Part shown: one piece after another, positions 13,442-24,124 of the stretch
Layout: each line of letters begins with the position of its first letter
How positions within the stretch are numbered: position 1 is the first letter of the stretch
Program-made: the position numbers and the translations under genes
Assembly: GCA_001599595.1 (NCBI GenBank)
Contig: BCHH01000003.1
Location: forward strand, 3,900,063-3,964,062
Source: Beverwykella pulmonaria
Taxonomy: Eukaryota; Ascomycota; Dothideomycetes; Pleosporales; Melanommataceae
Direction: 5' to 3'
Length of the DNA: 64,000 bases
Notes under the pieces: generated by a model
Told to the model about the DNA's origin: nothing
What the model saw: the letters and a program-made list of their open reading frames with translations, nothing else
Database searches by the model: none

Positions 13442-13878
13442 TGCGGGCCAACGGGTGAATGTAAATGCTCATACAGTGAATTGATTGAATGTCTGTGCTT
13501 GACACGTGGGAGGACGTGTAACCGCAAACAGCTAGCTTTCCCCGCCATTGCCAAGACTCCACCGATCTTCGATGTACCTGCGGCGTCGTCCTCGGATCGT
13601 CGCCCCTGCGGCCTCCGAACCTTCCTTCACCGCTAAGAATGCTCTAAGCTTTTTTGAATACATTTGCAGTTGCCATTGGCCTTGCTAGCACGGAGCTGAG
13701 AGGTGGATCGTGACTACAAAAAGCCGGCCAAATCCTTTGACCTCGGGATGATGTCAAGATCACGGACCACCTCGGACTTTTCCTGAAAACCCAACCACGA
13801 GCCTTCAGCTCGTTCATCTTCTCCCCCAGCGAACATCAGCAAGTATCCAAGGGTTCTTCCTGAGGCTCCGCATCGATA
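13442..13878. other. Divergent promoter region
   Basis: This 437-bp segment separates the start of the minus-strand membrane protein (13441) from the start of the plus-strand transporter (13879), so it should hold both promoters. No coding frame is convincing. Confidence 0.5.
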
Positions 13879-15624
13879 ATGTCTCATTCACCTTATAGAA
13901 ATCCTGATCAAGACCGAGAGGACGCCAGAGTTTTGTCCCGGCATCTGGATCCGGGCTTCTCCGCAGAGTTCGACGGCACCAGCCCCGAAAATAGCGAAAA
14001 TGGCAGTTCTTTTAACCCGGCAGACGAGTCGAATGCAGAATCATCGCTACGTTTGCTAGGAGGCGACATCCATCGAGATTTGTACCGCATCAATGAGAGG
14101 TCCAAGCGCGCCAAGCTCCATCAACGAGCAGCCACCTTCTCGCATTCTAGGGACTGTCCCGAGCCAAGTCACAACGAGCTTCCCGTTTCAGAACAGTTGC
14201 TACCTGGAGGCTTTCGACGACAGTTCCTCGAGCGTCAGAGCAGGAGCGTCAGCTACGTTACGTCCCCAGTCACCAAAAGCTTTGTTTCCTTCCTAGAATT
14301 GTACGGAAACTTTGCAGGCGAGGACCTTGAGGAATCCGATGATGAAGAAGCCATTGAAGATGAAGAGGAGGCTGAGGAGGCTGGAGAGCGTAGGCCACTG
14401 CTTGGACGACGGAAGAGCTCCAAGAGGGTCAGAGCACAGGGCGACGCTGGGAACCTCAAATCCTTCTTTACTCTCCTAAAAGCCTTTGTCGGCACCGGAA
14501 TCATGTTTTTACCAAAGGCTTTCAAAAATGGCGGGATGCTCTTCTCATCCATCACTCTTATTGTCGTATCTCTGGTCACATCCCTATGCTTCCACCTGCT
14601 TTTACAATGTAGAATACGCTATGGAGGCAGTTACGGCGAATTGGGCGAGGCTATTAGCGGGAGGATATTGCGGTCACTCATCCTCTGCTCGATCACCATC
14701 TCGCAAATAGGATTTGTCTGCGCGGGCATCATCTTTACTGCTGACAATCTGGCCTCCTTTCTCGCTGCGGTCACCCCGAGCACAAGCGTTCCACTATCCA
14801 CGACTGCTCTTATCACCATCCAACTCGTCGCCCTGGTACCTCTGTCCTTGATTCGCAATATATCGAAGCTCGGTTTTGCTGCCCTCCTCGCTGACGTCTT
14901 CATCCTCATTGGCTTAACCTACATCTACTGGTACGACATCTCAAGCATTGTCGAGATGGGCGGCTTCAACCCAACTATCAAGCTATTCAATCCGCGCGAT
15001 TTTACTCTTACCATCGGCTCCGCAATCTACACATTTGAAGGAATCGGTCTCATATTACCAATCCAATCTAGCATGAAGCATCCTGAACATTTCGAGAAAC
15101 TACTCTATCTGGTTATGCTCATCATCACCATCATATTCACATCAGTCGGTGTTCTCTGCTACGGCACCTTCGGTGACCGCGTTAGCGTCGAAGTCATCAC
15201 AAACTTTCCCCAGTCCAGCAAACTAGTCAACGCTGTGCAATTCCTGTACTCACTGGCCGTCATGATTGGAGAACCAGTCCAGCTTTTCCCCGCGATTCGT
15301 ATCATGGAAGGAAAGTTTTTCGGACACCGCTCTGGAAAACAGAGCAATCTTACCAAGTGGAAGAAGAATGGTTTCAGGGCAATGCTGGTTTTGCTTGCTG
15401 GCTTCATCGCTGCGGTGGGTGCGACCAATCTCGATAAATTCGTAGCGCTCATTGGAAGCTTTGCGTGTGTACCGCTGGTATACATTTATCCAGCATTCTT
15501 GCACTTCAAGGGCGTGGCAGAGACAAGGGCGGCGAAGGCTATCGATGTGACAGTGATGGTTGTGGGCTTGATGGCAATGGTATATACCACAAGCATTACC
15601 ATTGCGAGGTGGACAGAGACCTAA
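13879..15624 (+). CDS. avt3: Vacuolar amino-acid transporter, Avt3/Avt4 type
   Basis: A single exon of 581 residues. A hydrophilic N-terminus of about 190 residues contains LLGGDIHRDLYRI, a stretch conserved in Avt3/Avt4-type proteins, and an acidic patch. It is followed by about 11 transmembrane segments of the AAAP family starting at SFFTLLKAFVGTGIMFLPKA. Typical later blocks are FEGIGLILPIQSSMKHPEHF and YGTFGDRV. In yeast this class exports neutral amino acids from the vacuole to the cytosol. The ATG at 13879 is the first in frame. Avt3 and Avt4 cannot be told apart by eye. Confidence 0.9.
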   Translation: MSHSPYRNPDQDREDARVLSRHLDPGFSAEFDGTSPENSENGSSFNPADESNAESSLRLLGGDIHRDLYRINERSKRAKLHQRAATFSHSRDCPEPSHNELPVSEQLLPGGFRRQFLERQSRSVSYVTSPVTKSFVSFLELYGNFAGEDLEESDDEEAIEDEEEAEEAGERRPLLGRRKSSKRVRAQGDAGNLKSFFTLLKAFVGTGIMFLPKAFKNGGMLFSSITLIVVSLVTSLCFHLLLQCRIRYGGSYGELGEAISGRILRSLILCSITISQIGFVCAGIIFTADNLASFLAAVTPSTSVPLSTTALITIQLVALVPLSLIRNISKLGFAALLADVFILIGLTYIYWYDISSIVEMGGFNPTIKLFNPRDFTLTIGSAIYTFEGIGLILPIQSSMKHPEHFEKLLYLVMLIITIIFTSVGVLCYGTFGDRVSVEVITNFPQSSKLVNAVQFLYSLAVMIGEPVQLFPAIRIMEGKFFGHRSGKQSNLTKWKKNGFRAMLVLLAGFIAAVGATNLDKFVALIGSFACVPLVYIYPAFLHFKGVAETRAAKAIDVTVMVVGLMAMVYTTSITIARWTET

Positions 15625-16340
15625 GCATTGTCAAATCTGTAGTAGAAGGGGGAAATATGGACAGTAGTACAGGAGAAAAGGTTGGGCACATACAAAGGAA
15701 TTGGCATCCTTGACTGTGTTTAATTGTCTTGCAACATTTAAGGCTGGAGAAAATAGAGTTGTTCCATTGGTTGTCCGTGTGCCGTTCATAGGAAGAGGTA
15801 CGTTTTCAAACGCCATGTGTACATAGACCTTGATAAATAGCAAATTTAATAGTACTATATTTCGTGCGTGATCCTGACGTGCTCTGTAGCGGACTAAAGA
15901 ATGAGTCTCGATACTGTAAGATTGCAAAAGTCATCCTTTCTCTCAAACTCCGTCGTTAGCATGACTACTAAAATCAACCTTCTCCTTGCCGTCGCGGTCC
16001 TGCTCCCTCGTTATTTGATTACTATGTGTGCGCCTATATGAAGTTCATCTTGGATTGACTAATTTCCATTCAAAATCGCTTTCCAAAATCCCCGAAAACC
16101 GCAAACACAAAGACCTGCATTACCCCAAGGAAGGCGCAGAACCTAAACTCCATGTCCATATTGCTAAAACAAATCCAACCCCAAAATGGTGGTTAAAGGG
16201 TCGTAGACCAGACGGGCAAACTGGAAATGGCGACAAGAGAGCGCAGTAATAGATAGACATAACAGATGTTGCGAAAGATGCTTGGTCGGGTCTTCTTCCT
16301 AACAACTAGCCAGCGTACAACGTTATTAATTTACAGTTTT

Positions 16341-16394
16341 ATGAACTTCATGAGAACCGTCACAAAACGTTTAATGGTGTCAGGAAGTTTTAAA
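16341..16394. repeat. Palindromic element, copy D (diverged)
   Basis: Left arm starts ATGAACTTCATGAGAACC and the right arm ends GGTGTCAGGAAGTTTTA. Read as inverted copies, about 15 of 20 positions match. Ends agree with the AAAACTTCC ends of copies A and B. More diverged than the other copies. Confidence 0.4.
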
Positions 16395-17317
16395 TGTTAG
16401 CACTGAACACCGAAGATGTCGGCGTGGTTTCACCATGAGCGATATGGATTAGCTCTGAGTTCAGTGATGATATCAGATAGGGTATTCTTGGCTTCTCTCA
16501 TCCTGTTCTAATTCCTCCCTGTTTTACCTATGAACCTTCTCGAAGATTCTTTCACGAGTCTGATACACAATATTCTATTATCCAACACCAACGAAACACT
16601 GGTGCCATTCATTCTCCAAACCAACATCATAAATCTCAATTAAATACAATATGCGGCAACAACTCCAACAATGCCCTCAACTAGCGTTTTACTATGATGA
16701 TACACTCTCCTCCAAAAGAACATTTAAAAGCACCCGGAAAAAAGACAGGTACAAATTCTTAGCATCAGTCCCGCAGTACGATCCAAGTATACGCCTCATC
16801 AAGACCACCGTCCAAGAACTAAATAAAACTCATATCCGCTTGTCTACGAGCTGAATTTTATTTCCCTCCATCTCTCTGTTAATTACTCTTATTGAAAGCA
16901 TATGTAAGGGCAAACCACATAGGGCTAACAATATCCCTCAATCGTCCCGCATCTGGAGCAGTAGAGTAATAGAGAGGCACTAGCAGCTAGATAGAAGAAT
17001 AAAGGGATTGTTTCGAAGGGCTTGGAATGTTTACTACTGTAGAAACGCCTATCTATATATTTAGGGAACATTGTAAGGCTGGGTCTACGAGGTGTAGTTC
17101 AACTTCACGAACACAGACTACCTCGCCCTCTCTGGCATGAAAATTGGATGCTGTGCTGTACCATAACCTTTCACAATTTACAAGCCAACTCATTACCAAC
17201 CTGTAGGTTAGCTCCAGAAAGCTGAGTGAGCGCTATCTAGGTAGTCTGTGGAGAGAGATGCAGAGAATACACACATCTCAAGTGCGCATTTGTCAAATAC
17301 CATGTTCATATGTGCCC

Positions 17318-17352
17318 ATTACAAAAGTATCATTGTTGTTTTGGGAAGTTTT
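17318..17352. repeat. Palindromic element, half copy C
   Basis: ATCATTG followed by a T-rich spacer and TTGGGAAGTTTT matches the right half of copy B. A left arm is not clear, though CATTACAAAAG just before it resembles the centre of the element. Confidence 0.4.
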
Positions 17353-17609
17353 GGATTGAGTTTTGCTGGGATTGAGCGGCGACGGCATGCCAAATCGCAC
17401 GCTGAGTTCTATCATTTGGCTCCAGTGCTCAACCGCTTTTGCATTTCCACTATCACACCACTCCATCTGCATCCGACGTGTTCTAAGAGTTATCGATGAA
17501 TGCTGCAACATACTCCTCCTTTAAGTGCCAATCTAGAAGGACCGCATTGCTTGAGTACTGCTCCTCGTCTCTCCCATGTTCGCGTCCTTTTGCCCCCAAG
17601 TTGTGATCT

Positions 17610-18414
17610 TCATAGAATATTATGAACATTAGAGTAAGAGACTCGAGAGATAGCGAAGACTTTTAACTCATCTCGTAAAGCTATCAGCAAGATATACCGC
17701 CAATTGTATCCAGCACAATCCCCTTCCCCATGATACCTCTGTAATTTTACTCTAATGCTAACATATAACAAGTACTTTACCTCTGCTTCAGACAACATCC
17801 ATGAATGTGCACTAATGCTTGTGCTCTCTATCCACGCCACCTCCTCCCTGTACCCGCCGCGGGCTTTGAGGATGGTGAGGGGGCGTTGTAGGTACAGGAT
17901 ATTGATCTCGGTTGGGGGCGGAGGTTCGAAGGAGCTCATTTTGGGCGCGTTGAAGAGAAGGATGGAGGTTCTTTGGGGACGAGGGCGGATGCTGAGGGAG
18001 TGGATCTGGAGCTTGAAAGTCGGTAAGGGGTCGAGTCGGTGGAAAGCGACATGGAAAGTTGGAAGTGAAGGCGACAAATGTTCGAGTTTATATAATCCAT
18101 CAGATAGCAAAACGGTACATTGTAGACTAAATGTGAGGCTGGCTATGATTTCAGAATGTGCTCGTGAAACTGAACGCAGAAATAGGTGGCAGAGTACGCA
18201 CGTCTAAAAACTTCCTAAATATCATTACAAATTTGTTACCTGTTTTTGGGAAGTTTTGGTGAACGTCAGGAACTCGCGTACTGGGTCGTTTGAGGCCTTC
18301 GGCTTCTTTGATCTTGTCTCCCAGGATGTGTGCACAGCCGTACGAGTGAACATCGTCGAGATAGTACTTTGGTGTGTCTTGCGGAGACATTTTCAGTGCT
18401 ATGTTTCTACGCGG
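17610..18414 (-). pseudogene. Unrecognised gene, probably split by a palindromic element
   Basis: Minus-strand coding-like sequence begins with an ATG at about 18391-18393 (MSPQDTPKYYLDDVHSYGC) and runs to about 18262, where palindromic copy B interrupts it. After the element a second open stretch, 18110-17610, reads LPTFKLQIHSLSIRP, FNAPKMSSFEPPPPTEINIL and KARGGYREEVAWIE. It has a possible 42-bp intron at 17780-17739 (donor GTAAAG) and then YNWRYILLIALRDELKV. The two parts are in different frames with stops between them. I do not recognise the family. It could also be two short independent frames. Confidence 0.35.
18206..18258. repeat. Palindromic element, copy B
   Basis: The left end AAAACTTCCTAAATATCATT and the right end TTTTTGGGAAGTTTT are inverted copies at their outer parts, with ATCATTACAAATTTGT in the centre as in copy A. 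It lies inside the coding-like region of the unrecognised minus-strand gene. Confidence 0.6.
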
Positions 18415-18671
18415 TCTGATGCCCAGAGTTGTTAGCTCTAAGGCGTTAGTTACATTGACTTGAAGAGGGAGCAAAATCTTAACGCAAGCAATACACTTCT
18501 CAGCACCACTAAAGCAATGATCTTGCCTTCATATCCACATATGGTAACCCTTCAACATGCTACCATACATTAAATGAGTTGAGAAAGATAAGTCAAGACT
18601 GCTTCATGTCTAACCCCACCCGGTTAGTCTATTAAATTACCGCACCTTGTATCATCACCACCCACTGTACG

Positions 18672-18723
18672 TCCCATATCAATATCCGATATCCGAATCC
18701 CATATCAATATCCGATATCCGAA
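18672..18723. repeat. 26-bp tandem repeat, two perfect copies
   Basis: The unit contains ATATCAATATCCGATATCC and is present twice without change, followed by a shortened degenerate copy (TCCAATATCC). Confidence 0.8.
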
Positions 18724-18784
18724 TCCAATATCCAATACTATGCAACTAGTATACCGTGCCTGTATGTCCAAACGTAACCAAAGG

Positions 18785-18840
18785 GACTCCATCACCGAAG
18801 AGACTCCGCCACCGAAGAGACTCCGTCACCAAAGAGACTC
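18785..18840. repeat. 17-bp tandem repeat, about 3.3 copies
   Basis: GACTCC starts recur every 17 bases at 18785, 18802 and 18819, followed by GACTCG at 18836. Each full unit ends in GAAGA or AAAGA. Because 17 is not a multiple of three it is unlikely to be coding. Confidence 0.7.
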
Positions 18841-19105
18841 GTCGCGATAAAAGAAGAAAGCTAAGAAAAGGCAGGGCAGCCAACAACGCCGCCGATACAT
18901 CGGGTATCGAAACAGTGAAGAAGAAATGAAAGGAGATTCAAGCCATGTGTGACTGGTGTCAAAGATGTGACAAAGAGAACAGATCCTATGTCAGTGTACG
19001 CCCCGCCGATCCAACGAAATAAGAACGAGAACACCGCCCGCCACTCAGCCTAGTCCAAAAATAAATAAATGAAAAAAATCCATGAAACGTTTTGATGGGT
19101 GGCAT

Positions 19106-22030
19106 CTATGCGCCGCCCAAGCTCTCCCAGGCCGCTAGCACATCATCACTGACACTGCCCCTCGTGTTCGACGAGGCTACGGCAAGACTGTCCCTCTTCC
19201 TGCTGTGTATGCTATTCAAGCTGTTAATGCTGTTGCCGCGACTCACGCCCCCCATGCGACTCGAGCGGCGATCCGGGACCGTGATCGGCGACGAGGTACG
19301 CGCTGAGATGATACTGCTGTGCCGAGGCTTTGACACAGTACTTGTGTTCGAATTCGTTGCTAACGTCAACGGGTTGGTCCTGCGGGAACTCCTTCTTGGG
19401 AGCTTGGGGCCGAGCTCGTGGAGATAACTGGCACTGATGCTGACGCTAGGAGGTCTAGAGTCGGTTTCGGTGAGGGGAGTGAGATCGCGCGATTTTGGCG
19501 GTGCGGGAAATGATGACGGCCCAAGGTTGAAGGTCATGTCGGCACCGCTGCTGGCCGTACGGCGACGCTGATGATGCTGCTCGCTTATGTGACTGGAACG
19601 CGACTCACCGGTCTTGATGTTGTCACTAGGGGGCCCAATGACGCCCGAGTCGAGAACAGAAGCATCGTCACTATCACCGTTGCAAGAGGGATCGCTGCTT
19701 GCAACTTTTACGTCGACATCAGAATGCCGGAGTCCTGGGGTGACTGGCGAGGGCAGGGACGAAGGGTGATCCGTGGTGGTTGGAGAAGCCATGCTCGCGG
19801 TGGGGGTTGAGGATGAGAATGGTTCGAGTAGCGAGTACTCGGACATGGGCAAGAGATGGTGCGGGATGGAGGTATGAGTATGCCTACCCGACTCCCTATC
19901 ATCACATGACGAACTATCACGGAGAATACTTGTCCCCGCACTAGAATCCTGCGCAAATCTTATGGGTCGACCTCTAGGAGGGAGTAAAAGAGGTGAGGCG
20001 GAGCGGACCAATGCTTTACATGATGTGGGTATAGGCACCCGTGCAGGACTGGTCGAAGGAGTTTCCATAGTTAGGAAGGCGGAGGTACGATGTTGTGTGC
20101 TGTCAGGAGGCGTCGTCTGTCGAATTGCTTCTTCCTGTATGGCCGTCTTGTAACCTTCGGTAAAGCTGTGCTTCGCCATGGCGGCTCTCTTCCTCCGCAT
20201 CATTTCCAGCAAAGCCTCTTCCTCTGGCGTCACAGCCATGAGCTTGTGTTGGTCTGTGCGAGGGCGAGGTTCGCTGGCGGAGGTCCGTACACTGTGAATG
20301 CTAATCGATGAGGAAGAAAGTGGGCCGTTGGAGGAGGTTTTCGGTCGAACATCTTCATCTTCGTGTATCACTGATGGCTGTCGCATGTGACTTGATCTTC
20401 TGCTGCTGTAGGTCCTTGGGAGGGGGTGTGGCATGTAAGGCTCTGGCGAATACATGACCTCGATGGTTGCAGCATTTGTCGACGTAGACATGATGCTCAA
20501 CTTTCCTTCCGAAGGCGCTCTCCTAGTATGTCGCGATCGCAGCTCAAATGCCTGAGCCTTGCCAACAATGATTTCACCATCGTTTTCTGGAATGTCAATA
20601 CTAGCACGAACTGGAAATCTGCTTGGAATCGGTACGCGGTCCTCCTCTTCGTCTTCAGACGATGACATTGACAAGACGCTCGAGTTCTGTAGATTAGATT
20701 TGGAGAAAACCGATTCTTTAGTTTTCGTTGAAACCAACGAACCCTGGCTCTGTACCGAAAATTGGCTGGGCGAGTTTAGCCGATGATCAAAATGCGAATT
20801 CCCAAAGTTATGTTGGTCCTTCCTTGTGGCAGGGCTTGGTTGGTGGGGGCTTAGTTGATGGGGGCTTGGTTGATGGGGACGTAATGTTTGCTGTGATGAG
20901 GTCGCGGGGTTTTGGAATAGTGGATGCATAGAGATTTTCTGAGCAGGGATTATTTGCGTTCCTTGAGGATTGATGGCCTTTGGGGAGTGTACATGGGGGT
21001 GCTCCTCCTCGGTGGATTCGTCGCTCTCTTCATCGCCAAGACCGTCAAACCAATGTTGGATCCCACGGGGAGGCCGCCGGACATGGACCTTGGCATTGTC
21101 ATACTGTTCTCGCTTGTCCAACCTAACAGAAGACATCGAAGCTGGAAGCTTTGATGGAGAAGTCTGCTGTCGCTTTGCGGGTTTCGTCAACTTTGCTTTG
21201 GTTTTGATATCAGGAGTGGGCATGCGAGTCATGGGACGAGGGAAGTAGTCTGATGTAGTGGACATGGCGCTTGGAGAGTTGACTAGCTTAGTTGGCGATA
21301 AGAGATGGGTTTCGCCGTTGGCCTTGGGCTTTGGGAAGAGTCGCGAAAGGTCCAGTCGGGGGGGTTTGCTTTTCCGATTCTGCCTCTTGACCTCATCCGA
21401 TGCCATGTGGGACAGCTGGCTAGACACGTGACTATAACCTTCGTTTTCGAAACCATGGATCGCTGGCGGCTTGCCTTTTCTCAAGGCTTTATCGCGGATT
21501 GCCGAGTCGGAAGTCTGTTGCGAGATGTAGAGGGGCCAGTTTTGGGCGTTGTAATGAGAGCGCATGGTGGAGTCTGAGGTCTTGGGGTGGAGCATCTTGC
21601 TGATGGAGCTGCAATTGGACTGCCGGCGATCGTCTATGCTGAATGTGTTGTTTAATATGGTCGACGATGGGCGGTTGGACATGCTAGGTCGCTTTGCATG
21701 AAAGAAGTTGGCTTCCTCCACGGCAGTCGACGACGCCTTGTCCGTGAATTCCGACCCAAAACTGGCCTCCGAAACGGTTACCGTCATGTAGCCTGGGCTC
21801 GCGGGCACTGTGGTCTGTCTCGAGGAGGGGCGGTATGGGAGGCCAGAGGTTCCTAAAAGGCGCTCAGCTTTGGTGTAGGACCCGGGATCGTTGAGGCGGG
21901 GCGACCATTCGGGAGCAGATATGGTGGGAATCGAGGGTGTGGAGGGCGCGCGGTCGCTGGTATTGTCGACTTTGGCGTGGGATTTGCGTCCAGGAATAGG
22001 AAAAGAAAATTTGGGGCCGCGACGGCCCAT
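19106..22030 (-). CDS. Long serine-rich, mostly disordered protein, unknown function
   Basis: A single exon of 974 residues starting MGRRGPKFSFPIPGRKSHAK. Composition is rich in S, P, T, R and charged residues, with many possible phosphorylation sites and no globular domain that I can recognise. A conserved-looking helix with EEEALLEMMRRKRAAMAKHS lies near residue 610. Proteins of this type with the same GRRGP(K)FSFPIPG start are found in many filamentous ascomycetes and have no assigned role. A Q/H/P repeat region (HQPSPHQLSPHQPSP) lies in the middle. The ATG at 22030 is the first in frame. Confidence 0.8.
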   Translation of the reverse strand: MGRRGPKFSFPIPGRKSHAKVDNTSDRAPSTPSIPTISAPEWSPRLNDPGSYTKAERLLGTSGLPYRPSSRQTTVPASPGYMTVTVSEASFGSEFTDKASSTAVEEANFFHAKRPSMSNRPSSTILNNTFSIDDRRQSNCSSISKMLHPKTSDSTMRSHYNAQNWPLYISQQTSDSAIRDKALRKGKPPAIHGFENEGYSHVSSQLSHMASDEVKRQNRKSKPPRLDLSRLFPKPKANGETHLLSPTKLVNSPSAMSTTSDYFPRPMTRMPTPDIKTKAKLTKPAKRQQTSPSKLPASMSSVRLDKREQYDNAKVHVRRPPRGIQHWFDGLGDEESDESTEEEHPHVHSPKAINPQGTQIIPAQKISMHPLFQNPATSSQQTLRPHQPSPHQLSPHQPSPATRKDQHNFGNSHFDHRLNSPSQFSVQSQGSLVSTKTKESVFSKSNLQNSSVLSMSSSEDEEEDRVPIPSRFPVRASIDIPENDGEIIVGKAQAFELRSRHTRRAPSEGKLSIMSTSTNAATIEVMYSPEPYMPHPLPRTYSSRRSSHMRQPSVIHEDEDVRPKTSSNGPLSSSSISIHSVRTSASEPRPRTDQHKLMAVTPEEEALLEMMRRKRAAMAKHSFTEGYKTAIQEEAIRQTTPPDSTQHRTSAFLTMETPSTSPARVPIPTSCKALVRSASPLLLPPRGRPIRFAQDSSAGTSILRDSSSCDDRESGRHTHTSIPHHLLPMSEYSLLEPFSSSTPTASMASPTTTDHPSSLPSPVTPGLRHSDVDVKVASSDPSCNGDSDDASVLDSGVIGPPSDNIKTGESRSSHISEQHHQRRRTASSGADMTFNLGPSSFPAPPKSRDLTPLTETDSRPPSVSISASYLHELGPKLPRRSSRRTNPLTLATNSNTSTVSKPRHSSIISARTSSPITVPDRRSSRMGGVSRGNSINSLNSIHSRKRDSLAVASSNTRGSVSDDVLAAWESLGGA

Positions 22031-24124
22031 GATTATTGTAAATTGGCCGCAGGACGGCGGACGAGGTGGCTTCCTTGGTGGCTCAACTCTAAGACAAGCT
22101 GCGACTCAGCGAATGCAGGACGGTGGGACTGATTCAGGGTGCCTTTCTTGGGGTCAAGGCCTATCTAAGAGGCCCATGTGGGCTCAATTGCGTCAGGAGG
22201 CGGCGGCAACGAGCGCGGGGCGTGGTGCTGGTTCGCACGATCGGGCCGACGGGTTGGGGACATATGAGGGCGGTTGGTCGGCCGGTTTGGTTTGTGGAGC
22301 TGGTGAGAGGCGGAATGGAAGTGGGCGAGCGATGAACGACGAAGGCCTCGAGGTGGCAGCAGAAATGTGGTCACTGGTGGTCCAATGGGCGGGCTGCTGC
22401 ACTGTGCTTTCTGTGTCCCTGGGTAGCTCGCCGCGGCTGCCGGTACCTGAATCTGTAGCCTCTGAAGCCGGGCAGCCTGAGATAAGTCGAGGTACGCGAG
22501 TGGCCAGGAGCAGGCCTTCGGACGCTGGCCGACTTGGGGCAGGTGAATTGACTCCTGAGGCCACGAGCGCACGCTCCGGAGTGCCTCTTTCATTCTTGCA
22601 TGGCGATAATTGTTTGTTCGGATAGACAGCAGGCGCTCGTCACCTGCACTGCACATGCACGCGGGAGAGGACTGAGCCAGCGTCCCTTGCCCATAACCTG
22701 GAGGAGATCCAGGGCGACGACAGCCCGCTAGTCTCCTCGACGATTCCCCCATTGGCTGCCAGCGCGGATCCGGCCCCATAGCGCGCCGCTTGCTGGATGT
22801 GGCAGGTAGGGGGCCCCGGGCCAGCGCTGCCGCTCGAGAGCCAGCGTATCATGCGAGAACCATCCAACCACCAAGGGGACGAGGCAAGCCAGAGCAAAAG
22901 CAGGCAAACCAAGTCGTCCCCCTCCTCACCAGCACCACAACGGCCGGCAATGCACACGCATCCATCGATGCACGCAGCGGCTCCGTTTCACATACACTGC
23001 GTCTGCGCAAAACTCACCACCCAGGCACGCATCCAACTCAAAGTTCAACTGCCTCCCGTCCAAACGTCACGTCGCACAACCTCGCGCGGGAGCACGCAGG
23101 ACCGTCGGAAGTATGCGGCGATGCAGCGCGGGAGCAATGCAAGCCACTCAGACCGCGAATTGGCGAGTCTAGCTCGACGGTGGAAAGCCCTTATGATTTA
23201 CGTTTTTCGATCGGCCGTGGCATCTCTCCTTCGCGCGGGCTGTTGCTTGCGAGCCTGCCGGTGCATCACATCCAGCACAGCACATCCATCACTGATCACA
23301 CTTCAGGCTGTGATGGTTGCTGCATGAAGACGATGATCCCCCTCCTTCACCCCTCTCTCGCCATTCCCATCCCAATTCCCATCCTCATGAATCCGCAACA
23401 GCAATGAACAGCAACATCCCCTCCCCTCCTTCTACGTTGACGTGCATCTGTCAGAATTACAAGACTGCAGCCGCCTCCAGTTTGGGTTTGATTTCGTTTC
23501 TAGCTGTCCAACGTTAAAACCTCCTGCCCCGCGGCCACATCCCAGCCCATGAATCGCGGAATGGCCATGACTTGCAGTGCCTATTGCGCCACCAATCTAT
23601 TTCTTTTCGTGGCTCGCACGCCACCTTCTGGGTCACGTTGCTTTTCCCAGCATTGCACCGTGCACTATCAACTCCTTTTTTATGTGTAACCACAGACTAT
23701 ATAGAACAGCAAACAGACTCGTACCATATGCACAGTATACAGCGATATCAGGTGTTGTACATATTTCGAAATCCCACTTCTCCGTCCATAAGGCGCAGTA
23801 GTCAGATCAGCCATCAACCATGATAGCTGCTTTTTCCACCCCTTTTGCTCCATGTCTCTGTCCGAAGCTAATATTGCTTTTGTTACTTCATTCATGTTAC
23901 ACCAGAATAAACATGGTTTGTCAAGTCGTACTGGGACCCACAGGAACTGCTGCTGTAGTGCCACTACCATCGGAATCCTCGTACCCATACAGATAATAAT
24001 TAAACTCTTCCTCCAACCCCTGAAAGGCAAATCCCTCCGTGCAGCTTCCCTCGTTCCTTTTCCTTTTATCAAGATAGTCTAAAATTGCAGATCAGCTTCG
24101 GCTTCGGCTTCAAGTGTATTTACT
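22031..24124. other. Long intergenic region, no gene seen
   Basis: Overlapping frames exist between 22165 and 23407 on both strands, but their composition is what GC-rich random sequence gives and no domain is visible. The left part must contain the promoter and leader of the minus-strand gene at 22030. The right part, from about 23550, becomes A/T-richer and leads to the 3' end of the hop1-like pseudogene. Confidence 0.45.

Larger units (their letters stand above)
15625..17609. other. Gene-poor region with palindromic elements
   Basis: No convincing gene. Short frames such as the one at 16651-16854 lack any family resemblance. The segment is A/T-richer than the flanking genes and contains two copies of the dispersed palindromic element (16341-16394 and a half copy at 17318-17352). 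Confidence 0.45.
18415..19105. other. No gene seen; tandem repeats
   Basis: No convincing frame. Two short tandem repeats lie at 18672-18723 and 18785-18840. The right end is the 3' side of the long minus-strand gene at 19106. Confidence 0.4.

Noticed and set aside
22165..23407. Several overlapping frames of 120-240 codons on both strands
   Set aside because: GC-rich sequence gives long chance frames; they overlap each other and the promoter of the gene at 22030, and none looks like a protein family.
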